DNA from: CAZLIC01 sp964559535
GTDB lineage: Bacteria; Pseudomonadota; Alphaproteobacteria; Rhodobacterales; Rhodobacteraceae
Assembly: GCA_964559535.1 (NCBI GenBank)
Contig: CAZLIC010000001.1
Location: 1-64,000, forward strand
Direction of reading: 5' to 3'
Length of the DNA stretch: 64,000 bases
This document shows, piece after piece, positions 1-7,674 of this stretch. The position numbers were made by a program, and so were the translations under genes. The notes below the pieces were generated by a model. The model did no database searches. It had not been told where the DNA came from and worked only from the letters and a program-made list of their open reading frames with translations. Within the stretch, counting starts at the first letter, position 1. Every line of letters begins with the position of its first letter.

Positions 1-48
1 TTGCCCCCCTGTGCCGGGCCCAAGGGCGAAGCCCGCGGGAGCGCCCGG

Positions 49-666
49 TCAGCCGCCTTGCTGTCGCAGCATTGCCTTGACCGCGGCCACATGGGCTGCA
101 GGCGACGCCAGGGCGTCGGCCGCCAGGGCGCGGGCGGCGGGCATCAGGTCTTCGGGGGGCACGATACGGTCGAACAGGCCCCAGCCCAGCGCCTCTTCGG
201 CCGAAAGGCGGATCCCGCCCAGCAAGATCATCGCCGCCCGCCCCGGCCCGACCAGCGCCGACAGGCGCGCGGGGTCCGACGGCTGCGGCAGCACGCCCAT
301 CTTCATCACCGGGTAGAAGGCGCGCGCGGCGGGCACCGCCAGCCGCACGTCGCAGGCCAGCACCATGCCCAGCGCCCCGCCGGCGACCGGCCCGTTCAGC
401 GCCGCGATGGCCAGCCCCGGGAACCCGGCAACCGCCGCCGACAGCGCTTCCCACAGCGGCGCGGTGGCGATGCCGGGCAGTTCGCCCATGTCGGCCCCGG
501 CGCTGAACACAGGCCCGGCCCCGGTCAGCACCAGCACCTGCGCCGCGCCCACCCCGCGCACCGCATCCACCAGCCCCCCCAGCATCGCCTGCGACAGCGC
601 GTTGGCCTTGTCCGGCCGATCCAGCGTCACCACCCGCAGCCCGCCCTCGTCTTCAACCCGGATCAC
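49..666 (-). CDS. Enoyl-CoA hydratase/isomerase (crotonase) family protein, short
   Basis: This 205-residue protein belongs to the crotonase superfamily, cytoplasmic enzymes acting on acyl-CoA thioesters. The CoA-binding start (LDRPDKANALS, about residues 15-25) and both oxyanion-hole segments (FSAGADMGEL near 54-63 and GPVAGGALGM near 89-98) are visible. It is shorter than the usual 255-260 residues, with the C-terminal helices reduced. The two positions where true hydratases carry catalytic Glu appear to be non-acidic (PVMKMGVLP and AAMILLGG), so hydratase activity is doubtful; an isomerase or other crotonase reaction is possible. The GTG start overlaps the TGA stop of the upstream SDR gene (GTGA), so the two are translationally coupled. 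The family call is firm; the substrate is unknown. Confidence 0.8.
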   Translation of the reverse strand: MIRVEDEGGLRVVTLDRPDKANALSQAMLGGLVDAVRGVGAAQVLVLTGAGPVFSAGADMGELPGIATAPLWEALSAAVAGFPGLAIAALNGPVAGGALGMVLACDVRLAVPAARAFYPVMKMGVLPQPSDPARLSALVGPGRAAMILLGGIRLSAEEALGWGLFDRIVPPEDLMPAARALAADALASPAAHVAAVKAMLRQQGG

Positions 667-1403
667 GCGATCAACCCCACCTTGCGCCGCAGATCCTCGT
701 CGCGCAGGCGCAGTTCCTGCCCCAGATGCGCATCGGCCTCGGGTCCGCACATCCACAGAAGCGCGCGCGCGGGCCATTCTGGCGGGATGTGCGCCGACCA
801 GTCCAGCCGCGCCACCGGCCCCAGGCCCGAGGCGGCGATGGCGCGCTGCATGTCGGTGGCCACCGTGCCCGGCGACAGGCCCATCACCCGCAGGCCCTGC
901 GCGGCCTCTTCCAGATGCGCCTGCCGCACCAGCATGGCCGCCCCCGCCTTGCCCGCGCAATAGGCCGACCAGCCTTCGCAGGGTGCATGGGCAGCACCCG
1001 AGGACACCACAAGAATGGTTCCGCCGCCCTGCGCCCGCATCACCGGGATGGCTGCCCGCAGACCGTGAAACACGCCGGTCAGGTTGACGGCGATCGAGGC
1101 TGCCCATTCCGCCGGGTCGGCCGCGGCCAGGGGTCCGATCGGCTCGATTTGCCCCGCGTTCAGCACCAGCACGTCCAGCCTTCCGAAGGCCGCCACGGTG
1201 CGGTCCACCGCCGCCGCCGTCTGCCCCCAGTCGGCCACGTCGCAGCGCAGTGCCAGCCCGCCCGTTTGTCTGGCCAGCCCTTCCAACGCCGCCGCATCGC
1301 GCGCCATCAGCGCCACGCGCGCCCCGGCCCCGGCAAACACCCGTGCCGCCGCCGCCCCGATGCCGCGGCTTGCGCCCGTAATCGCCACCACCTTGCCCTG
1401 CAT
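663..1403 (-). CDS. SDR family NAD(P)-dependent oxidoreductase
   Basis: A 246-residue classical short-chain dehydrogenase. It has the cofactor motif TGASRGIG (residues 9-16), an acidic residue after strand 3 (CDV, Asp55), the NAG motif at 82-84, catalytic Ser134/135, Tyr148 and Lys152 (YCAGK). The ATG at 1403 follows a good purine-rich ribosome site (gagggg about 7 bases upstream). An in-frame upstream extension is possible, but it would begin well before this site. The gene forms a two-gene operon with the crotonase-like gene, which suggests a shared role in acyl-CoA or hydroxyacyl metabolism. The substrate cannot be read from the sequence. Confidence 0.88.
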   Translation of the reverse strand: MQGKVVAITGASRGIGAAAARVFAGAGARVALMARDAAALEGLARQTGGLALRCDVADWGQTAAAVDRTVAAFGRLDVLVLNAGQIEPIGPLAAADPAEWAASIAVNLTGVFHGLRAAIPVMRAQGGGTILVVSSGAAHAPCEGWSAYCAGKAGAAMLVRQAHLEEAAQGLRVMGLSPGTVATDMQRAIAASGLGPVARLDWSAHIPPEWPARALLWMCGPEADAHLGQELRLRDEDLRRKVGLIA

Positions 1404-1521
1404 TCCGGTCCCCTCTTCCACCGGTTCCGCACTGTCATGCCAATCTGCGCGCTGACAAGACTTGACCGTCTGCCGCCGCCTGATGCTGCGCCAAACTTTG
1501 CAACACCGGAAAGGTTTGGTC

Positions 1522-3015
1522 ATGACCCGCAATTTGCTTGCTGCGTCGGTTCTCGTCTCGCTCTTGTCCACCACGGCGTCGCAGGCGCTGACGTCGGCCG
1601 AGGTCTGGCAGGCCTGGAAGGACCTGGCCACCTCCACCGGCCAGACGGTCACCACCTCGTCGGAAGCCCAGCAGGGTGACACGCTGGTGGTGTCGGGCGT
1701 GACCTTCGGCATGACCCAGCCGGACGCCAGCTTTACCGGGACCGTCGACGAGCTGCGCTTCAAGGACCTGGGCGACGGGCGGGTCGAGGTCACCATGTCG
1801 CCGGTCTACAACCTGACGATCGATGACACGGCCAACAGCTCGGTGGTCAAACTGGCGATCAGCCAGACCAACCTGAAACTGGTGGCGGGCGGCGACGCGC
1901 AGACGCAAACCTATGATTTCACCGCCGATGGCCTTGCCGTTGCCACCATCGAAGTCACCGGGAACGGTGCGCCGCTGCCGGTGTCGGTGAACGTGGCGCT
2001 GACCGGGGCCGCAGGCACCTATGCGCTGGCCCGGCAGGCGGGCGACACGATGAACCTGGTGTCCGACCTTTCGGCCGCCACGCTGGCCGTGGCGGTGGAC
2101 GCCGACGACGGCGAAAGCAAGCTGAAGCTTGACGCCAGCCTGCAGCAGTTCACCACCTCGTCCGGCGGCACCTTCGGCACGCAGATGATGGACCTCGACC
2201 AGCTGAACCAGGCGCTGGCGGCCGGGTTCGCCATGAACTTCGGGCTGGGCTACGGGCCGACCGTCTATGCGATGGACATCACCGATGCGACAGGGCCGAT
2301 GGCCATCCGCGGCAAGGCCGATTCGGGCGGACTGGCCTTTGCCATGGACAAGCGGGCGACCACCTACAAGGGCGGCGCCAAGGGCATCGAGATCATCGCC
2401 TCGGGCGCGCAGATCCCGTTCCCCGAAGTGGCACTGCGCTATGCCGAATCGGTGGTCGACCTTGCCATCCCGATGTCCAGGGGCGACGCCCCGCAGCCGT
2501 TCAACGCGACGGTCAAGCTGATCGGCGCCACCATCTCGGACGAGATCTGGGGGATGTTCGACCCGGCGGGCAGCCTGCCGCGCGATCCGGCCACGCTGAT
2601 CGTCGACGCCAACGGCAGCGCGAAGCTGGCCGTCGACGTGGGCGACGATGCGGCGATGGCCGCGCTGGGCGGCCTGCCGCCCGGCACCATCGAGGCGCTG
2701 AACCTGCCGGCGCTGCAGGTCACGGTGGCCGGGGCCGAACTGACCGGCAACGGTGCCTTCACCTTCGACAACACCGACCTCACCACCTTCCCGGGGATGC
2801 CCGCGCCGACCGGCAAGGTGGACCTGAAGCTGGTGGGCGGCAACGGCCTTCTGGACAAGCTGATCCAGCTTGGCTACGTCGCCGAGGAAGACGCGATCGG
2901 CGCGCGGATGATGCTGGGCCTGCTCGCCCGCCCGGGCGAAGGCCCCGACACGCTGACCTCCGCCATCGAGTTCAGGGACAAGGGCGTGTTCGCCAACGGC
3001 ATGCAGCTGCAATGA
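1522..3015 (+). CDS. DUF2125-type exported protein
   Basis: A 497-residue protein with an N-terminal signal peptide (MTRNLLAASVLVSLLSTTASQA, cleavage probably after residue 22). The ATG at 1522 was chosen because the signal peptide begins there; an in-frame upstream start would add 20 residues in front of it. The mature part is rich in beta-strand-like alternating segments with Asp/Gly turns and no catalytic motif that I recognise. It resembles the DUF2125 family of Rhodobacterales, whose members are periplasmic or outer-membrane associated and functionally uncharacterised. It overlaps the next gene by four bases (ATGA), so the pair is co-transcribed. The DUF assignment is from memory of family features. 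Confidence 0.7.
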   Translation: MTRNLLAASVLVSLLSTTASQALTSAEVWQAWKDLATSTGQTVTTSSEAQQGDTLVVSGVTFGMTQPDASFTGTVDELRFKDLGDGRVEVTMSPVYNLTIDDTANSSVVKLAISQTNLKLVAGGDAQTQTYDFTADGLAVATIEVTGNGAPLPVSVNVALTGAAGTYALARQAGDTMNLVSDLSAATLAVAVDADDGESKLKLDASLQQFTTSSGGTFGTQMMDLDQLNQALAAGFAMNFGLGYGPTVYAMDITDATGPMAIRGKADSGGLAFAMDKRATTYKGGAKGIEIIASGAQIPFPEVALRYAESVVDLAIPMSRGDAPQPFNATVKLIGATISDEIWGMFDPAGSLPRDPATLIVDANGSAKLAVDVGDDAAMAALGGLPPGTIEALNLPALQVTVAGAELTGNGAFTFDNTDLTTFPGMPAPTGKVDLKLVGGNGLLDKLIQLGYVAEEDAIGARMMLGLLARPGEGPDTLTSAIEFRDKGVFANGMQLQ

Positions 3016-3392
3016 CCATGGAGCCGCCGGTCAATGTGCTGGGCAGGGTTCTGGAACCCTGCTCGACGGCGCCGCTGACCGGCTTCTTCCGCGACGGCTG
3101 CTGCAACACCGGGCCGTCGGACCACGGCCTGCACACGGTCTGCGTGCGGGTCACGGCCGAGTTTCTGGCGCTGTCGAAGTATCTGGGCAACGACCTGTCG
3201 ACGCCGCGGCCCGAGTACCGGTTCCCCGGCCTGAAGCCGGGCGACCGCTGGTGCCTGTGCGCGTCGCGGTTCCTGCAGGCGCATGACGAAGGCGCGGCAC
3301 CGGAAGTGTGGCTTGCCGCAACCCACCGGCGCACGCTGGATGTCGTGCCGCTGGACGTCCTGCAACAACATGCGGTGGACGCCGGCGCCTGA
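3012..3392 (+). CDS. DUF2237 family protein
   Basis: A 126-residue cytoplasmic protein with the conserved signature of the DUF2237 family: NVLGRVLEPCSTAPLTGFFR near residues 8-27, then the DGCCNTGP segment, GNDLSTPRPEY, FPGLKPGDRWCLC and a C-terminal stretch like VPLDVLQQHA. Several conserved Cys (PCS, GCC, WCLC) hint at metal or thiol chemistry, but no function is established. The start overlaps the stop of the DUF2125 gene (ATGA); a second ATG two codons later is possible. Length fits the family. Confidence 0.88.
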   Translation: MTMEPPVNVLGRVLEPCSTAPLTGFFRDGCCNTGPSDHGLHTVCVRVTAEFLALSKYLGNDLSTPRPEYRFPGLKPGDRWCLCASRFLQAHDEGAAPEVWLAATHRRTLDVVPLDVLQQHAVDAGA

Positions 3393-3769
3393 CCCCAGAC
3401 ACCTCGCGCCGCCCCGCCCGGCGCCGACCGTCCACCCCGCCCCCACCTTCAGGCGTGGCGCCGGTGGCGGCGTCGCAGGGGGGCTGTCTGCCCCCATCCG
3501 ATGCTGCGCTCCTCACCCAACGAGGGTATCTGGGCAAAGATGAAAGCCGACCCTGCCTCTCATCTTTGCCCAAGTACCCTCGGGGGTCCGGGGGCAAACA
3601 GCCCCCGGGAGCAAGGGCCGCAGGGCAACGCCGCGCGCGTCGGCGCCCGGGCGGGCGGGCCAGGCCGGGCGCGGGGGTCCAAGGGGGCCTCCGGCCCCCT
3701 TGCCGGGCCGCGCCGCAGGCCTTCAAGGGGGCGTCAGCCCCCGCGAGGGCCGAGGGCGGGTCGTTCGTG
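3393..3769. other. Intergenic region between convergent genes, rich in palindromes
   Basis: This 377-base stretch lies between the ends of the DUF2237 gene and recQ. I see no gene in it. It holds the nested inverted repeat listed separately, and two further GC hairpins: 3681-3689 pairing with 3693-3701 (9 bp, loop tcc), and 3727-3732 pairing with 3737-3742 (6 bp, loop gtca). These could act as bidirectional transcription stops, although none is followed by a clear T-run. Confidence 0.6.
3479..3606. repeat. Nested inverted repeat (REP-like palindromic element)
   Basis: Two pairs of arms are nested. The inner arms are 3521-3543 and 3560-3582, 23 bases each with two mismatches, containing the core ctgggcaaagatga and its complement. 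The outer arms are 3479-3495 and 3590-3606, 17 bases each with one mismatch, each itself G-run/C-run. The whole could fold into a long cruciform. Its position between convergent stops fits a dispersed intergenic palindrome that also serves as a terminator. Confidence 0.75.
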
Positions 3770-5830
3770 TCAGCCGGCGCGCAGCACGTCCAGGAAGGCT
3801 TCGCCGAAGCGTTCGATGCGGGCGGGGCCGAGGTCGGCGGCGCGGTCGAGATCCGACAGCGTTGTGGGGCGGGCCTCGGCGATGCGGCGCAGCTGGGCGG
3901 GCGACAGGGACATCGGCTTGCCGGTGCCGTCGGTGCCGCGCATCAGCCGCATCTGCACCTCGGCCAGTCGGTCATACAGCGGCCCGGCGTCGCGGCCCGC
4001 CAGCGCCCGGCGTGCGGGGTGGGCGGGTGGCGGCGGGGCGCCGGTGATCACCTCCAGAAACGCCGCACCGTAGGTTTCCAGCTTCTTCACCCCCACACCC
4101 GACACCTGTGCCATCTCGTCCAGCGTGGCGGGCCGCCGTTCGGCCATTTCGGCCAGCGTGCGGTCGGGGAACACCACATAGGCAGGCACGCCCTGCGCCT
4201 CGGCCAGCCTGCGCCGCAGCGCCTTCAGCGCCGACAGAAGCCCGGCATCCTCGTCGGCCACCTGGGCGCGCGGCGCCGGGCCTTCGGCGTGTTCGACGCT
4301 GTCGCGGCGCAGCGTCACCGCCACTTCGCCCTTCAGCACCGGGCGCGCGGCCTCGGTCATGCGCAGGGCGCCGTGGCGATCGGGGTCGGGGCGGATCAGG
4401 TCGCGCCCCAGCATCTGGCGGAACACCGCGCCCCAGGCGGATTTCGACAGGTCGCGCCCGACCGCGAAGGTCGGCAGCGCGTCGTGCCCCTTTTCGCGCA
4501 CCTTGGGTGTGGCGTTGCCGGTGAGGATGTCGATCAGGTGACCGGCGCCGAACCACTCGCCGGTCCGCACCACCGCCGACAGCGCCTTCCTCACCGCCTC
4601 GGTGCCGTCGAACACGGTCGGGGGGCGGACGCAGTGGTCGCAGTTGCCGCAGGGGCCGGGGGGCGTTTCGCCGAAGTAGCCCAGAAGTTGCTGGCGGCGG
4701 CAGCCCACCGCCTCGGCCAGGCCCAGCAGCGCGTTCAGCCGGGCATGGTCGGCCATCTTGCGTTCGGGGGGCGCGGCGCCTTCGTCGATCTGGCTCCGGC
4801 GGAAGCGGATGTCGTCGGCGCCGTACAGCGTCATGGCCTGGGCCGGCGCGCCGTCGCGGCCGGCCCGGCCGATTTCCTGGTAGTAGCCTTCGATGGTCTT
4901 GGGCAGGTCGGCGTGCATCACCCAGCGGATGTCGGGCTTGTCGATGCCCATGCCGAAGGCCACCGTCGCCACCACGATCAGCCCGTCCTCGCGCTGGAAG
5001 GCGGCCTCCACCCGGCGGCGTTCGTCCGGGTCAAGCCCAGCGTGATAGGCCAGCGCGTTGTGGCCCGCCTTGCGCAGCGCCTCGGCCAGCGAGCCGGTCT
5101 TGGCGCGGGTGCCGCAGTAGACGATGCCCGCATGTCCCTTGCGGGCGCGGGCAAAGGCCAGCACCTGCGCGCGCGGGTCGTCTTTCACGGCAAAGGCCAG
5201 GCGGATGTTCGGCCGGTCGAACCCGCGCAGGAACGTCGCAGGCTCGCGGCCCCCGAACAGACGTTCCACGATTTCGGCCCGGGTGTCGTCGTCGGCGGTG
5301 GCGGTGAAGGCGGCCATCGGCACGCCCAGGCTGCCCCGCAGTGCGCCGATGCGCAGATAGTCGGGACGGAAATCATGCCCCCACTGCGCCACGCAATGCG
5401 CCTCGTCCACCGCCATGGCGGTCACCCCGGCGCGGCGGGCGAAGGCGGCGAAGCCGGCCGAAGCCAGCCGTTCGGGCGCCACATACAGAAGCTTCAGGTC
5501 GCCGCGTTCCAGCGCGGCATGCACGCCTTCCGCCTCGTCCGGGGTGTTGCCCGAAGACAGCGACCCGGCCGAGACCCCCGCTGCCGTCAGAGCGCGCACC
5601 TGATCGCGCATCAGCGCGATCAGCGGGCTGACCACCAGCGTGACGCCAGGGCGCGACAGCGCGGGCAGCTGGAAGCACAGCGACTTGCCGCCGCCCGTGG
5701 GCATCACCGCCAGCACGTCCTGCCCCGCGGCCACGGCGGCCACGATTTCGGCCTGGCCGGGGCGGAAGCCGGGAAAGCCGAACACCGATTTCAGCAGGGA
5801 TTCGGCCGTGGCCAATTGCGCATCCGTCAT
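3770..5830 (-). CDS. recQ: ATP-dependent DNA helicase RecQ
   Basis: A 686-residue 3'-5' DNA helicase of superfamily 2, acting in recombination and fork repair. Visible elements in order: a RecQ Q-motif (FGFPGFRPGQ, residues 17-26), Walker A (MPTGGGKS, 43-50), the DEAH box with the RecQ aromatic loop (DEAHCVAQWGHDFRPDY, from 142), helicase motif VI (QEIGRAGRDG), a four-Cys zinc region (GCRRQQL ... CGNCDHC), the RQC winged helix, and two consecutive HRDC-type domains near the C-terminus (about 520-590 and 610-686). Escherichia coli RecQ has one HRDC and about 610 residues, so this is a two-HRDC version. The gene stands alone, convergent with the DUF2237 gene. Confidence 0.95.
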   Translation of the reverse strand: MTDAQLATAESLLKSVFGFPGFRPGQAEIVAAVAAGQDVLAVMPTGGGKSLCFQLPALSRPGVTLVVSPLIALMRDQVRALTAAGVSAGSLSSGNTPDEAEGVHAALERGDLKLLYVAPERLASAGFAAFARRAGVTAMAVDEAHCVAQWGHDFRPDYLRIGALRGSLGVPMAAFTATADDDTRAEIVERLFGGREPATFLRGFDRPNIRLAFAVKDDPRAQVLAFARARKGHAGIVYCGTRAKTGSLAEALRKAGHNALAYHAGLDPDERRRVEAAFQREDGLIVVATVAFGMGIDKPDIRWVMHADLPKTIEGYYQEIGRAGRDGAPAQAMTLYGADDIRFRRSQIDEGAAPPERKMADHARLNALLGLAEAVGCRRQQLLGYFGETPPGPCGNCDHCVRPPTVFDGTEAVRKALSAVVRTGEWFGAGHLIDILTGNATPKVREKGHDALPTFAVGRDLSKSAWGAVFRQMLGRDLIRPDPDRHGALRMTEAARPVLKGEVAVTLRRDSVEHAEGPAPRAQVADEDAGLLSALKALRRRLAEAQGVPAYVVFPDRTLAEMAERRPATLDEMAQVSGVGVKKLETYGAAFLEVITGAPPPPAHPARRALAGRDAGPLYDRLAEVQMRLMRGTDGTGKPMSLSPAQLRRIAEARPTTLSDLDRAADLGPARIERFGEAFLDVLRAG

Positions 5831-5876
5831 CCGCGATGCTCCATCTGGCCGCGTCAGTGTTAACGAGGGGTGAAGA

Positions 5877-6152
5877 TCACAGGTTGTTGCGGATCACGAT
5901 CTGCAGCGCGTAGACCGCGAGGATAACCACCAGCGGGGCGAAGTCGACGCCCCCGGTGGCGGGCAGGAACGACCGCACGCGCGAATACAGCGGGTTCAGC
6001 ACGCGGTTCAGCGCATCCCACAGCTGGGCCACCAGCGGCTGGCGCAGGTTCAGCACGTTGAAGTTGATGAGCCACGACATGATGACGTGCACTATGATGA
6101 CGAACAGTGCCACGTCCAGCACCAGCATCAGGATCTGTCCCAGCGACGTCAT
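5877..6152 (-). CDS. YggT family integral membrane protein
   Basis: A 91-residue protein with two hydrophobic segments (about residues 5-25 and 66-86) separated by the family's conserved loop (NFNVLN ... LNPLYSRVRSFLP). It matches the small single-repeat YggT proteins of alphaproteobacteria, which sit in the inner membrane and whose role is poorly defined. The ATG follows an aggggtg-like ribosome site. The gene lies 46 bases upstream of recQ in the same direction and may share transcription with it. Confidence 0.88.
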   Translation of the reverse strand: MTSLGQILMLVLDVALFVIIVHVIMSWLINFNVLNLRQPLVAQLWDALNRVLNPLYSRVRSFLPATGGVDFAPLVVILAVYALQIVIRNNL

Positions 6153-6290
6153 CTTGCACCCCTACCCGTTTTCCGGCGCCTGTTTCCCAGCCTGCCTAGC
6201 GTGAAGCGGCAGGCAAGGGCAACCCGTTCCGCCGCGTTCCGCTTGACCCCGCATGCCCCGCGGGGCAGTCGGTGGGCCAAGGAGACCGCC

Positions 6291-6827
6291 ATGTACCCTT
6301 TCCTGCGCATGTATATCGGCCTGCGCGCGGCGCGCGGCATGCCGCCCTTGCCGATCACCGGCACGCATGTCTCGACCCACATCTGCTGGCCCTGGGATCT
6401 TGACCCCTGGCGCGAGCTGAACAACGGGCGCACGCTGACGCTGTTTGATCTGGGGCGCATCCCGCTGGGCGAACGCACCGGGCTGCACAAGGTTCTGGCG
6501 GCAAACCGCTGGGGCATGACGGTGGCGGGCAACAGCACGCGCTATCGCCGCAGGGTGCGGTTGTTCGACCGGGTGACGATGGTGTCGCGCTGCATCGGCT
6601 GGGATGCGCGGTTCCTGTACATGGAACAGGCGATGTGGAAGGACGGCGAATGCACGTCGCATGTCCTGATCCGCTCGGCGGTGACCTCGGCCGAGGGGAT
6701 CGTGGCCCCGGCCCGGCTGGCGCAGGCCATGGGCGTGGCGCCGGACAGCCCGCCGCTGCCCGACTGGGTGCAAGCGTGGATCGAAGCCGACGCGCGGCGC
6801 CCCTGGCCGCCAGAGGCACGGGCTTGA
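6291..6827 (+). CDS. Thioesterase-like hotdog-fold protein
   Basis: A 178-residue protein resembling the 4HBT_2 acyl-CoA thioesterase group. The segment LNNGRTLTLFDLGR (about residues 45-58) corresponds to the helix of the hotdog fold, where related thioesterases have a DxNxHxNN-type motif. It is followed by strand segments containing SRCIGWDARFLYMEQAM. The canonical catalytic Asp/His pattern is not obvious, so activity is uncertain. The start was chosen at 6291 because it follows a strong site (aaggaga, 6279-6285). The gene is convergent with the GT2 gene and otherwise isolated. Confidence 0.7.
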   Translation: MYPFLRMYIGLRAARGMPPLPITGTHVSTHICWPWDLDPWRELNNGRTLTLFDLGRIPLGERTGLHKVLAANRWGMTVAGNSTRYRRRVRLFDRVTMVSRCIGWDARFLYMEQAMWKDGECTSHVLIRSAVTSAEGIVAPARLAQAMGVAPDSPPLPDWVQAWIEADARRPWPPEARA

Positions 6828-6840
6828 CCCCGGCTGCGGC

Positions 6841-7674
6841 TCAGCGCCCGCGGGTCCAGCGACCGTCGCTGCGGCCCAGCCGCACCGCTGCCGAAACGGC
6901 AGCATAGGCGGTGAAGGCCATCGGGTCGCGCAGCGCCGCCATCGCCAGCCAGGCAGACCCTGGGCGCTGCTTGCCCTCATTCGCCATAAGGGCAGGAAAC
7001 CGCGCGGCAATCTCGGCAACGCCGATATCCTGACGCCGCCGCACGCGCACCAATGCCCCGAAACCCTCGACCATCGGCCAGTTGTATGTCGCGGTCACCT
7101 GCAGCCGTTCTGAGGGGGCAAAATGCAGCCTCACGAAGGTGTCATCCGAGATGATGTCAGGGAACTCTGCCCAACGCGCGCGGCCCGCGGCATTGACGCC
7201 AAACAGGCCCATCCCCGGCGCTTCGCCGGCGGCGAAGGGCAGTTGCTGCCAGAACCGCGCGTAGGCGCGGGTGAACGCGCTGCGCGCGCGCGGGATCAGC
7301 GCCCGCCCCGTGGCATAGCGCGGCAACGGGCCATCCAGCGCCAGCACCAGCTGCGCCATCAGCGAGGGCGTCACATGCACGTCGGCATCCAGATAGGCGC
7401 GGAAGTCGCCCTGCGCCGCGGCGTCACCCGCGTTCAGCGCGCCGGGCTTGCCGCCTTCCAGCCGCTCGATCACCGTCAGCCGCCAGCCGCGGGCCTGTGC
7501 CAGACCCTCCATGTCGCGCGCGCGGGCTGCGGTGTCGTCGCGGCAGCCGTTCGCCACCACCACCGCCTCTGCCCCGCCGGGCACGGGTGACGACGAGAAC
7601 ACGGCCTGCAGGCAGGGCCCGATCCAGGCGGCCTCGTTCGAGGCCGGAATGATCACGCTCAGCACGCCGGGCAC
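6841..7674 (-). CDS. Glycosyltransferase family 2 protein
   Basis: A 277-residue GT-A fold glycosyltransferase that would transfer a sugar from a nucleotide-sugar donor. It shows the GT2 start VIIPASNEAAWIG (8-20), a nucleotide-binding segment (VVANGCRDDTAA), GGKPGALNAG (74-83), the metal-binding DAD (96-98), and an acidic ISDDTFVRL segment later in the chain. No transmembrane span is evident except a weakly hydrophobic C-terminal stretch. The GTG start lies inside the end of the upstream SGNH/glycosidase-like gene (16-base overlap), so they are coupled. This suggests the two act on the same glycan. Confidence 0.88.
   Translation of the reverse strand: MPGVLSVIIPASNEAAWIGPCLQAVFSSSPVPGGAEAVVVANGCRDDTAARARDMEGLAQARGWRLTVIERLEGGKPGALNAGDAAAQGDFRAYLDADVHVTPSLMAQLVLALDGPLPRYATGRALIPRARSAFTRAYARFWQQLPFAAGEAPGMGLFGVNAAGRARWAEFPDIISDDTFVRLHFAPSERLQVTATYNWPMVEGFGALVRVRRRQDIGVAEIAARFPALMANEGKQRPGSAWLAMAALRDPMAFTAYAAVSAAVRLGRSDGRWTRGR

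Noticed and set aside
3308..5863. Long plus-strand frame opposite recQ
   Set aside because: RecQ motifs are complete on the minus strand; the plus-strand frame has no domain and begins inside the DUF2237 gene.
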